64,000 bases of DNA from Paragemmobacter amnigenus. GTDB taxonomy: Bacteria; Pseudomonadota; Alphaproteobacteria; Rhodobacterales; Rhodobacteraceae. Under the pieces are notes generated by a model, which saw nothing but the letters and a program-made list of their open reading frames with translations, ran no database searches and was not told the origin of the DNA. The translations under genes and the position numbers were made by a program. The stretch spans positions 1 through 64,000 of the forward strand of contig NZ_JAAATX020000012.1 in NCBI RefSeq assembly GCF_009908265.2. The letters run 5' to 3'. Shown one piece after another: positions 33,116 through 41,293 of this stretch. The stretch's first letter is position 1, and every line of letters starts with the position of its first letter.

Positions 33116-33883
33116 TCAGGCATCCGACAGCCAGTCCGCGACCGATGGCATCAGCGGGCGGAAATAGGCCACCATCCGCCCCGGCGGCTCGGCCACGGCG
33201 CCCTCGGCCCAGGGGGCCACGCCATGCACCAGATGGCGGTGCAGCACCACCGCCTCGCCCGGGCGGCCGGGAAGCTCCACACGGGGACAGGTTTCGAACA
33301 CCGCGCGCCGCGCGGCCTGATAGGCGTCGGTGATGTCATGGTCGGACAGATCGCCACGGCATCCGGCAAAGGCCGCCCGCAGCGCCGCGCCCATCACCAG
33401 ATGGCTGCCCTCCCACACCACAAGCGGCGCCGCCCCCGCAGCCGCCGCGTTCAGCGGCAGCCCCGCGATCCAGGCATGGGGTTCCTTGACCATGCGCCGC
33501 TTGTCCGGCCCCACGGGCAGAAGCCCGTCCAGATGGGCCGCATCCCGCATCAGGCGAAAGCGGAAGGCGGCCGCGCTCTCCTCCGCCCCGGGCCGGGGAT
33601 AGCCCGCGCGGGTTACCGACAGTTGTGCCGGATGCAGGGGAACAGGCGATAACCCCAGATCCTGCCAAGGAAATTCCACATCGCCCACCGCGCCATCCGC
33701 ACCGTTGGGCAGGGCATCCAGCCCCACGAACCATGTCCCGCCGCACCGCCATGCCACGTCGCTTGCCGTCACGGCCTGCCGCGCCACGGGCGCCGCTGCC
33801 GCAGCCCAGTCCTCAATCGCCGCCGACCGCACCCGCCGCCAGCCACGCGCCCGCCAATCCGCCGTCACCCCGTCCTCCACCAT
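33116..33883 (-). CDS. Putative Fe(II)/2-oxoglutarate (phytanoyl-CoA-type) dioxygenase
   Basis: The 255-residue protein shows the facial-triad pattern of this fold: His-X-Asp in AHLDG (about residue 132), a distal His in VVLHRHLVHGVAPW and a 2OG-binding Arg in GRMVAYFRP. The middle carries PHAWIAGLPLN and PLVVWEGSHLVMG, typical of phytanoyl-CoA dioxygenase-like proteins. The substrate is unknown. Start ATG at 33883; a GTG five codons later has GGAGG upstream and may be the real start. Confidence 0.65.
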   Translation of the reverse strand: MVEDGVTADWRARGWRRVRSAAIEDWAAAAAPVARQAVTASDVAWRCGGTWFVGLDALPNGADGAVGDVEFPWQDLGLSPVPLHPAQLSVTRAGYPRPGAEESAAAFRFRLMRDAAHLDGLLPVGPDKRRMVKEPHAWIAGLPLNAAAAGAAPLVVWEGSHLVMGAALRAAFAGCRGDLSDHDITDAYQAARRAVFETCPRVELPGRPGEAVVLHRHLVHGVAPWAEGAVAEPPGRMVAYFRPLMPSVADWLSDA

Positions 33884-34064
33884 CCGCCCCGCCTGCCCTG
33901 CCCCGCCCGTGCCGCATCCCGCCGCAACGATCTAGCACGGCGGCGGCAGAGGCCAGCCGTCCTGCGGCATTCCTCTGGCATCCTGCGGCAAAAGGGCGTA
34001 TCCGCAGCCCTTCTTTCCGCGTGCCACAGCGCCGCAAGCAGACCTTTTCCGAAAGCCCGTTTCC

Positions 34065-35264
34065 ATGTCCGACCGCATCCTTCGCCCCGCCCTTGTCCTT
34101 GGCCTGCTGTCCTGCATCGGACCCTTCGCCATCGACATGTACCTGCCCGCCATGCCGCAGATCGGCGCGGCGCTGGGGGCATCGGTTCCGGCGATGCAAA
34201 CGACGATCACCGCCTATTTCATCGCCTTCGGTCTGGCCCAGCTCGTCTATGGCCCCTGGGCCGACCAGGCGGGGCGCAAGGCACCGCTCTATGCGGGGAT
34301 CGGCATCTTCCTTGCGGGCTCGGTCCTGTGCACGCTGGCGCCCACGGTGGAATGGCTGATCGCGGGCCGCTTCGTGCAGGGCCTTGGCGGGGCCGCGATG
34401 ATGGTGGTGCCCCGCGCCATCATCCGCGACCTGCACACCGGTCCCGCCGCCACCCGCCTGATGGCCGCCGTGATGCTGGTGATCTCGGTCTCGCCCATGC
34501 TCGCCCCGCTGGCGGGATCGGGCCTCATGGCCCTGACCGGCTGGCGCGGCATCTTCGCGGCCCTTGTCGTGGCGGGCGGGATCAGCCTTCTGACCCTCGC
34601 CCTCGCCCAGCCAGAAACCCTGCCCCCCGCCGCACGGCAACGCTTCGACCTGACCGACACCCTGCGCAACAGCCGCCGCCTGATCACCGACCGCAGCTTC
34701 ATGGGCCTGACCTTCCTCGGCGGTTTCGGCATGGCCAGTTTCTTCGTCTTCATCGCAAGCGCGAGCTTCGTCTACACTGAAAGCTTCGGCCTCTCGCCCA
34801 CCGGCTTTTCCGTGGCCTTCGCGATCAATGCCATCGGCTTCTTTGCGGCGTCACAGGCGGCGGGCCCGCTCGGCCTGCGGCTGGGCGCGCGGCGGGTCAT
34901 GGCCGTGGCAAGCGCGGGCTTCACTCTTGCCACGGTGGCGCTTTTCGCGCTGGCTCTGGCGGGGATGGTGTCGCTGGCGGTCTGCATCGCGGGGCTCTTC
35001 CTTGCCAATGCGTTCCTCGGGCTGATCATCCCGACCACGATGGTCATGGCGCTGGACGATCACGGCGACATTGCAGGTCTGGCCTCCTCGCTCGGCGGGA
35101 CGCTCCAGATGCTGGCGGGCGGGCTGATGGTGGCCGCGACGGGGCCTTTCTTCGACGGCACCGCCACGCCCATGCTGGGGGCCATCGCGCTCTGCGGGCT
35201 GCTGGTGCTGGTGCTCTCGCGGGTCGCGCTGGCGCGGCCTCAGCCGCCCGCAAGGGCGGCCTGA
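34065..35264 (+). CDS. Bcr/CflA family multidrug efflux MFS transporter
   Basis: The 399-residue protein has twelve predicted membrane helices. The Bcr/CflA signature IGPFAIDMYLPAMPQIGAAL opens the first helix, and loop 2-3 carries GPWADQAGRKAPL, the MFS motif A. Members export sulfonamides, bicyclomycin or other small compounds by proton antiport. The 3' end overlaps that of dusA by 25 bp, within which lies a GCCGCCC/GGGCGGC hairpin. Confidence 0.9.
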   Translation: MSDRILRPALVLGLLSCIGPFAIDMYLPAMPQIGAALGASVPAMQTTITAYFIAFGLAQLVYGPWADQAGRKAPLYAGIGIFLAGSVLCTLAPTVEWLIAGRFVQGLGGAAMMVVPRAIIRDLHTGPAATRLMAAVMLVISVSPMLAPLAGSGLMALTGWRGIFAALVVAGGISLLTLALAQPETLPPAARQRFDLTDTLRNSRRLITDRSFMGLTFLGGFGMASFFVFIASASFVYTESFGLSPTGFSVAFAINAIGFFAASQAAGPLGLRLGARRVMAVASAGFTLATVALFALALAGMVSLAVCIAGLFLANAFLGLIIPTTMVMALDDHGDIAGLASSLGGTLQMLAGGLMVAATGPFFDGTATPMLGAIALCGLLVLVLSRVALARPQPPARAA

Positions 35265-36250
35265 CCCGCCACCTCGGCCAGCGCGGCGTCCAGAAGCGCC
35301 AGTCCCGCCCCCTCGCGCGAGGCGCCTTCTGACAGCACCCGCCGCCAGCCCCGCGCGCCGGGGCGGCCATGGAACAGCCCCAGCATGTGCCGCGTGATCT
35401 GGTGCAACCGCCCACCCCCCGCCAGATGCGCGGCGATATAGGGCTTCATCTCCTCGACCACAGCAAAGGCATCACGCCCCGCCCCGTCACCCCAGAGCGC
35501 ATCCGCCCCGATCAGCACCGACCCCGGTTCATGATAGGCCGCGCGCCCGATCATCACCCCGTCCAGCCCCGCCTCCAGCAACGCGCGCGCCTGATCCAGA
35601 GTGGTGATCCCGCCATTGATGCAGATGGTCAAATGCGGAAACTCCGCCTTCATCCGCCGGACCAGATCGTAATCCAGCGGCGGGATCTCGCGGTTCTCCT
35701 TGGGCGACAGGCCCTGCAACCAGGCCTTGCGGGCATGGATCACGAAATGGCGCACCCCGGCAACCGAGACGCGGTGCAGGAAATCGGGCAGCACCTCTTC
35801 GGGGTTCTGGTCATCCACCCCGATGCGGCATTTCACCGTCACGGGCACATCCGCCACCTCGATCATCGCCGCCACGCACTCGGCCACCAGCGCGGGCCGT
35901 TCCATCAGCACCGCGCCGAAACAGCCCGATTGCACGCGGTCCGACGGACAGCCCACGTTCAGGTTGATCTCGTCATAGCCATAGGGCAGCGCCGCCCGCA
36001 CCGCCGCGCGCAACTCCGCCGGATCGGACCCGCCAAGCTGCAGCGCCACCGGATGCTCTGCATCGCCATAGCCCAGCAACCGCTCGCGCGGGCCATGGAT
36101 CACGGCGGGGGCCGTCACCATCTCGGTATAAAGCATCGCCCGCCGCGTCATCAGCCGGTGGAAATACCGGCAGTGACGATCGGTCCAGTCCATCATCGGG
36201 GCGACGGACAGGCGGTGCGCGCCTGAGAACAAGGCATTCGCAGGTTTCAT
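35240..36250 (-). CDS. dusA: tRNA-dihydrouridine(20/20a) synthase DusA
   Basis: The 336-residue FMN enzyme reduces U20/U20a of tRNA. Typical blocks are SVAPMMDWTDRHCR, LQLGGSDPAELRAAV, INLNVGCPSDRVQSGCFGA with the catalytic Cys, VTVKCRIGVDD and INGGITTLDQA. Two nearby in-frame ATGs (36250, 36268) are possible; the shorter gives a start close to family norm. It is convergent with the MFS gene. Confidence 0.94.
   Translation of the reverse strand: MKPANALFSGAHRLSVAPMMDWTDRHCRYFHRLMTRRAMLYTEMVTAPAVIHGPRERLLGYGDAEHPVALQLGGSDPAELRAAVRAALPYGYDEINLNVGCPSDRVQSGCFGAVLMERPALVAECVAAMIEVADVPVTVKCRIGVDDQNPEEVLPDFLHRVSVAGVRHFVIHARKAWLQGLSPKENREIPPLDYDLVRRMKAEFPHLTICINGGITTLDQARALLEAGLDGVMIGRAAYHEPGSVLIGADALWGDGAGRDAFAVVEEMKPYIAAHLAGGGRLHQITRHMLGLFHGRPGARGWRRVLSEGASREGAGLALLDAALAEVAGQAALAGG
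35243..35260. terminator. Bidirectional hairpin in the overlap of MFS and dusA 3' ends
   Basis: GCCGCCC and GGGCGGC form a 7-bp stem with a GCAA tetraloop, lying in the coding overlap of two convergent genes. There is no U-run, so it is probably a 3'-end structure or Rho-assisted site for both transcripts. Confidence 0.45.
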
Positions 36251-36775
36251 AAGGGTTCTCGTAGCCATCTGGTTCGCGCGATTTCCGTCTTTTCCCGTCG
36301 GTTTGCCCTTTCGCGGAAAAGTGCACAGCGTCGGGGTTTCCTGTGCAGCCTCCCCCGCCCCTTGCGGATGGCCGGAGGATCGTTCCCGTGGGCAATCTGC
36401 CGCAGTTAGCACGGCGGCGGCACTGTCCGAAAGCGACATGGCTGAAAGGGCTACACCACAGCCCAAAAGAATGGAACTCGGAACACACCCGATCCAGCCG
36501 CGAACGGCGGGGTGTCGTGGCGCGCGCAGGTAAGTGTCCTCTCCCCCGGGACATCGTGGCCCCGCTCCCTGAACGGATCAAGCGTCGGGAAGATGGCGAA
36601 GGCACGGACAAGGACAAGAGCACAGGGATCACCTGCTGCCCTGGCTGCCCTACGGCCGAACGGCGGCCTGCAGGACGATTCACCACCCTGTCGGGGCGTT
36701 CACCAAGACCTGCGTCGGTCCGAACGCGCGCGGCGGGGCGGGCCCGACCTCGCGCCCGGGCCTGCATTGGGCAGT
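36251..36775. other. Gene-free stretch of 525 bp, nothing recognised
   Basis: This gap between dusA and the DUF481 gene holds the dusA leader and no convincing gene. Open frames here lack the strong G/C third-position bias of neighbours. A small hairpin (GGGCT/AGCCC, about 36449-36465) is the only structure noted. No match to RNase P, tmRNA, SRP or 6S RNA signatures could be seen by eye. It may be a degraded gene or an unrecognised RNA. Confidence 0.4.
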
Positions 36776-37609
36776 TCAGAAGGAATAGACCAGCGACACG
36801 CCCAGCTTGTTCTCGCTGCGGACGTCGCGCGCGTCGTTGTATTCGGTCAGATAGCTTATCCGCGTGGCGAACATCTCGGACATCTTGACGTTCAGCCCCA
36901 GATCGCTGTTCGCGCGCAACGCGCTGTCCGATTTCAGCACGTCAAGGTCGTTGGTGACAAACATCGTGTCACTCAACCGCCAGTACAGCCGCGATGACCC
37001 GATATAGCCCGTCTCGCTCTCGGACTGGTCCAACCCGTTCTCCAGATAGCTCAGCCCGATGCCCGCCTGCACCCGCCAGCTCAGATCGCGGGTATTGATG
37101 ATGCGATAGCCCGGCCCGACGCCCATGAAGGCATCCGTCTTGATGTCCTCCGCCGTCTCGGCCAGACCGTCGGTCTTCACACGGCCAAGCGCGAACAGAT
37201 AGAAGCTCTCGTTCAGGAAGTAGTTCGCGTCATAGATGGCAAAGACGTCCTCCTTCATCTTGACCGACCCCGCCTCCGAGAAATCCATCACGACCCCGAT
37301 ATTCTGGACCAGCGGACCATCGGCAAAGCGCAACCGCGCCCCGAGGCTGAACTCGCTTGAATCCGTCGCCCCCGTCTTGCCGGAATAGCTGAGCGAGGCG
37401 CTCCCCGACAGGCCGTTGCGGAATTCGGGGCTGCCATAGCGGAACGGATCGTTGCCGCGGTCCAGCTCGATCCGCGCGGAACGGTCGATATCGTCGATCC
37501 GGTCATCGACCGAATCCAGACCCGTCAGGGTGGTCTGTGCGGCACCGGCCGTCGCCGCAAGGGCCAGCAGACCCGTCGCGGCAAGGAGGTAAAGGGGGCG
37601 AATGGACAT
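36776..37609 (-). CDS. DUF481 outer membrane beta-barrel protein
   Basis: The 277-residue protein has a signal peptide (LYLLAATGLLALAATAGAAQ) and a DUF481/YdiY-type body with alternating amphipathic strands ending in LGVSLVYSF, the C-terminal aromatic of outer-membrane barrels. Function is unknown; E. coli YdiY is acid-inducible. The upstream gap of 347 bp is shared with the divergent esterase gene and shows no further gene. Confidence 0.85.
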   Translation of the reverse strand: MSIRPLYLLAATGLLALAATAGAAQTTLTGLDSVDDRIDDIDRSARIELDRGNDPFRYGSPEFRNGLSGSASLSYSGKTGATDSSEFSLGARLRFADGPLVQNIGVVMDFSEAGSVKMKEDVFAIYDANYFLNESFYLFALGRVKTDGLAETAEDIKTDAFMGVGPGYRIINTRDLSWRVQAGIGLSYLENGLDQSESETGYIGSSRLYWRLSDTMFVTNDLDVLKSDSALRANSDLGLNVKMSEMFATRISYLTEYNDARDVRSENKLGVSLVYSF

Positions 37610-37956
37610 GGGAATGCTCCTTCAGGGGCAAGGGTGCCTGTGGCGTGGCATTCCGCGTACCGCCAACTTGCCTGCGGGCGGCTGATCGACATCAGTCCGG
37701 GCCGCAAAAGCGCGGGAATCCTGCTCTGGAACAGGGTGCGCGCGCCCTGACATGGCCGCTTTCCGCCTGCACCGCCGGAACGACAGCCCCACCTCGCCGC
37801 CCGCCTTGAACTGCCGGATACCGCGCTCCACCTGTTCAAGGTGCAGGCAGTTTCTGTCGGCCGCAGCAAAGCGTGGGGCACGGATCACCCGCTTGGCCAA
37901 TCGCGCACTCATCCACGCAACAAGACGGCTCCGGCCACATACGGAAAGACATCTCC
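37610..37956. other. Gene-free divergent promoter region
   Basis: The 347-bp gap holds the regulatory region for the DUF481 and esterase genes. A CAGGG...CCCTG near-palindrome with GCGCGC in the centre (about 37732-37750) and a CACCT/AGGTG hairpin (about 37829-37843) are the only patterns noted. No promoter of high quality or RNA gene was identified. Confidence 0.4.
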
Positions 37957-39039
37957 ATGCCCGACACCTTCGCCAAGGCGATGCGCCAATCGCTCGCCCT
38001 TGTCCGCGCGTCCAGACCGCTTGACGCCACCCGTCACATCCAGATGGCACTGGCAGGCGGCACCGACACGCCGCCCCCGCCGCCCACCCCCGCCGCCAAG
38101 CCGCCCCGCAGCCCCCGCGCGGCGGCGACCCGCCGTCCCCTTTCGGAAATCCTCGCCACGCTGGCGCAGCGACCGGCAGGCTTCGACCGGCCCGCCGCCG
38201 CACCTGTCACCCTTGCCGATCCTCCGGCAGGACTGGTCCTCGACCACGGAGTGCACCATACCCCGCACGGCGCGCGCCGCTATCTGGCCTTCCGCCCCGG
38301 GTCATCCGGCAAACCCGTCCGCGGCCTGATCCTCATGCTTCACGGCTGCACCCAGACGCCCGAGGATTTCGCGACCGGCACCGCCATGCATCTGGCCGCC
38401 GCCGCCCGCGACATGATCGTCGTCTATCCCGCGCAACCCCGATCCGACAATCCGTCGCTCTGCTGGAACTGGTTCCGGCCCGGCGACCAGAGACGCGAGG
38501 GCGGCGAACCCGCCCTGCTTGCCGATCTGGCAGGCCATGTCGCGGCCCGCCATGACGTGCCCCCCGGTCGCATCTTCGTCGCTGGCCTTTCGGCAGGCGG
38601 CGCGATGGCCGCGATCCTTGCCCGCACGCATCCCGAGGTCTTCGCGGCAGCAGGCATCCATTCCGGCCTGCCGACCGGCAGCGCAACCGACGTCATCGGT
38701 GCCTTCGCCGCCATGCGCGGGGATCCCTCTTCCGGAACCGAACCGCTCTCGGGCCGCGCCATCATCCTGCACGGCTCTGCCGACCGGACCGTCGCTCCGG
38801 TGAATGCAGGGCGGCTTGCAGGAACGCTGGTCGAAACCCGCGAACGATCGGGGGAACGGAACGGACGCCGCTACGATGTTCTCGAAGGGCGAAACGCCTC
38901 GGGCCATGACGTGGAACTCTGGCGCATCGACGGCGCGGGACATGGCTGGTCCGGCGGCCATCCTGACGCAAGCTACACCGAACCGGCCGGTCCCGACGCC
39001 ACGGCCGAGATGGTGCGCTTCTTCGACCGGACACCCTGA
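37957..39039 (+). CDS. PHB depolymerase family (LpqC-type) esterase
   Basis: The 360-residue alpha/beta hydrolase has the oxyanion block MLHGCTQTPEDFATGT, the nucleophile elbow AGLSAGGAMA with catalytic Ser, an Asp in LHGSADRTVAPVN and a His in GAGHGWSGG. It belongs to the short-chain polyhydroxyalkanoate depolymerase/feruloyl esterase group. A basic, proline-rich N-terminus of about 80 residues rather than a signal peptide suggests an intracellular enzyme. The ATG at 37957 has GGAAAGA upstream. Confidence 0.88.
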   Translation: MPDTFAKAMRQSLALVRASRPLDATRHIQMALAGGTDTPPPPPTPAAKPPRSPRAAATRRPLSEILATLAQRPAGFDRPAAAPVTLADPPAGLVLDHGVHHTPHGARRYLAFRPGSSGKPVRGLILMLHGCTQTPEDFATGTAMHLAAAARDMIVVYPAQPRSDNPSLCWNWFRPGDQRREGGEPALLADLAGHVAARHDVPPGRIFVAGLSAGGAMAAILARTHPEVFAAAGIHSGLPTGSATDVIGAFAAMRGDPSSGTEPLSGRAIILHGSADRTVAPVNAGRLAGTLVETRERSGERNGRRYDVLEGRNASGHDVELWRIDGAGHGWSGGHPDASYTEPAGPDATAEMVRFFDRTP

Positions 39040-39112
39040 GGGCGCCTGTCGGGGGGCCCGCATGACGGCCCCTCGCCCCCGGCCCTGCGGACCGGCCCGA
39101 CAGCGCAGCATG

Positions 39113-39143
39113 TGTAGACATTATGTATTATCATCCCTACAAG
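39113..39143 (+). promoter_or_regulatory. Promoter with overlapping palindrome before the GntR gene
   Basis: TAGACA (39115-39120) and TACAAG (39138-39143) are 17 bp apart. A 29-bp imperfect palindrome with arms TGTAG and CTACA (39113-39141) spans both elements. This A/T-rich patch stands out from surroundings and is the likely autoregulatory operator of the downstream GntR regulator. Confidence 0.6.
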
Positions 39144-39202
39144 ACCGGCATCAGACCTGACCCCCGCGCCGGCGAACCGCGTCAGGCGAAAGGAGTGCCG
39201 CC

Positions 39203-39928
39203 TTGGATGCCGACAGCCGCAGCCGCAAATCCATCTGCGCCGACGACCTGCGCCGCCAGATCCTAACCCAGCAACTGGAACCGGGCAGCTCGCTGGACGA
39301 AACCGAACTGGCCGACCGCTACGGCATCTCGCGCCCGCCCCTGCGCGAGGTGCTCCGCCAACTTTCCGGCGAAGGCTATGTGCGGCTGGTCGAAAACCGC
39401 GGCGCCCAGGTCGCGCCCATGACGCACAAGACCCTGCGAAACTTCTTCGTCGCAGCCCCGATGATCTATGCCGCCGTCACCCGCCTTGCCGCCCTGAATG
39501 CCACACCCCCGCAGATCGACCGGCTCAAACAGGTCCAGCGCGCCTTTCGCGCCGCCATCTGCAACGGCAACGCCGCCGACCGCGCGCTGGAAAACGAACG
39601 CTTCCATTCCCTCATCGGCGAGATGGCCGATAACGAATTCCTCATGCCCAGCCTGCGGCGGCTGCTGATCGACCACACACGGATCGCGATGACCTTCTAC
39701 AATCCCCGCCACCTCCGCATGGCCGACACCCAGTCCATCGCCGCCGACCAGCACGACATGTTCATCGCGCTGATCGAGGCCGGCGATGCCGACGCCGCCG
39801 CCGACCTTGCGGTCGCGCATTGGGACCTGTCGCGCGCCCGCATCGAAAGCTTCGTCACGCCCGAAAGCATCCGGGCTCCCCTCGGGGCGCCTCCGGGGGC
39901 CAGCCGCCAGAACGGGGAAACCCCATGA
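39203..39928 (+). CDS. GntR family (FadR-type, FCD domain) regulator
   Basis: The 241-residue regulator has a winged HTH (residues about 12-70; DETELADRYGISRPPLREVLRQLSGEG) and an all-helical FCD ligand domain with metal-type ENERFHSLIGEMADNEFL and the late His residues. The TTG start at 39203 is supported by AAAGGAG eight bases upstream. Its stop overlaps the ATG of the FAD oxidoreductase gene (ATGA), so it very likely controls that gene in response to its substrate. Confidence 0.9.
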   Translation: MDADSRSRKSICADDLRRQILTQQLEPGSSLDETELADRYGISRPPLREVLRQLSGEGYVRLVENRGAQVAPMTHKTLRNFFVAAPMIYAAVTRLAALNATPPQIDRLKQVQRAFRAAICNGNAADRALENERFHSLIGEMADNEFLMPSLRRLLIDHTRIAMTFYNPRHLRMADTQSIAADQHDMFIALIEAGDADAAADLAVAHWDLSRARIESFVTPESIRAPLGAPPGASRQNGETP

Positions 39929-41265
39929 CCACCTACCCCGCCCGCAGAACCCCGATGCAGCACGGCACCGCCGCTTGGTCGGCCATCCTGCCCCACCAGC
40001 CCGCACCCGTCCCCCTTGCCGGGGACATGACGGCCGATGTCGCCATCATCGGCGGCGGCTTCGCGGGCCTCTCCGCCGCGCGGCACATCCGCAGCCTCGC
40101 CCCCCGCGCGCGGGTGGTCGTGCTCGAGGCGGGGCGGCTGGCCGAAGGCGCATCGGGCCGCAATTCCGGCTTCATGATCGACCTCCCGCACGAACTGACC
40201 TCGGACGATTACGCAGGCCATGGCGACGACCGCACCATGATCGCGCTGAACCGCAAGGCCATCGCCTTTGCCCGCGACGTGGTCGAGGAATTCGGCATCC
40301 CGCGCGATTTCTTCGACCCCGCAGGCAAGATCAACGGCGCGGCAAGCGCGGCGGCAGATGCGCTCAACCGCTCCTACGCGCGGCATCTGGACGGTCTGGG
40401 CGAAGCGAACCGTCACCTCGACGCGCAGACGATGGCCGAGGTGACGGGCAGCCGCCATTATGTCTCGGGTCTCTACACGCCCGGCACGGTGATGCTGCAA
40501 CCGGCGGGCTATATCCGCGGCTTCGGCGAAGGTTTGCGCCGCACCGGCGTGACCGTCGCGGAACAGACGGCGGTGACGGCGATTGCCCGGCAGGGCGCGC
40601 ACTGGACCGTGGCAACACCCAAGGGGCGCGTGACGGCGGGCAAGATCATCCTTGCCAATAACGGCCATCTGGAAAGCTTCGGCTTTGCCGCGAACCGCCT
40701 GATGCACCTGTTCCTCTATGCCTCCATGACCGTCGAGCTTGACGCAGAGGCACAAGCCATTCTGGGCGGCCAGCCCCGCTGGGGCGTCACTCCGGCAGAT
40801 CCGATGGGGACCACCATGCGCCGGATCGACACCGGACAGGGCGGCAATCGCATCATCACCCGCACCTGCGCCAGCTTCGAGCCGGGCATGGAACCCTCCG
40901 CCGCGACACTTGCAAGAACCGCCGCCGTCCACCGCCGGAAATTCGACGACCGCTTCCCCCGACTGCGCGGCATTGCAATGGCCCATACATGGGCGGGCCA
41001 TCTGTGCCTGTCCCGAAACGCCGTCTCGGTCATGCGCGAACTCGACACCGGCCTTTACGCCGCCGCCGTCTGCAACGGCCTCGGCACCGCGCGCAGCACG
41101 CTGACCGGCATGGCCGCCGCCGAACTGGCCTGCGGACACCAAAGCGACGTCACCGCCCATTTCCTGCAAGAGGCACAGCCGGTGAGACTTCCCCCGCCAC
41201 CGCTCTCCACGATCGGGGCGAATGCCTATCTGCGCTGGAAGGAATGGCGCGCGGGGCGGGAATAG
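39925..41265 (+). CDS. FAD-dependent oxidoreductase (DAO/PuuB-like)
   Basis: The 446-residue flavoprotein has the FAD motif VAIIGGGFAGLSAARHI and the EGASGRNSGFM block typical of gamma-glutamylputrescine oxidase (PuuB) and related amino-acid oxidases. It oxidises an amine or N-alkyl amino acid, releasing H2O2 or passing electrons on. It is translationally coupled to a GntR regulator. Downstream is a convergent flavin oxidoreductase of the N-demethylase type, which supports a common role in amine catabolism. Confidence 0.85.
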   Translation: MTTYPARRTPMQHGTAAWSAILPHQPAPVPLAGDMTADVAIIGGGFAGLSAARHIRSLAPRARVVVLEAGRLAEGASGRNSGFMIDLPHELTSDDYAGHGDDRTMIALNRKAIAFARDVVEEFGIPRDFFDPAGKINGAASAAADALNRSYARHLDGLGEANRHLDAQTMAEVTGSRHYVSGLYTPGTVMLQPAGYIRGFGEGLRRTGVTVAEQTAVTAIARQGAHWTVATPKGRVTAGKIILANNGHLESFGFAANRLMHLFLYASMTVELDAEAQAILGGQPRWGVTPADPMGTTMRRIDTGQGGNRIITRTCASFEPGMEPSAATLARTAAVHRRKFDDRFPRLRGIAMAHTWAGHLCLSRNAVSVMRELDTGLYAAAVCNGLGTARSTLTGMAAAELACGHQSDVTAHFLQEAQPVRLPPPPLSTIGANAYLRWKEWRAGRE

Positions 41266-41293
41266 ACCGCGCGCGCCACGCGCCGTCCCTGCC

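Noticed and set aside
36343-36888. A 181-codon frame crossing the gap upstream of the DUF481 gene
   Set aside because: No G/C third-position bias, no domain, and it runs into the antisense of the DUF481 gene. The GGAGG at 36375 is not at useful spacing for its ATG.
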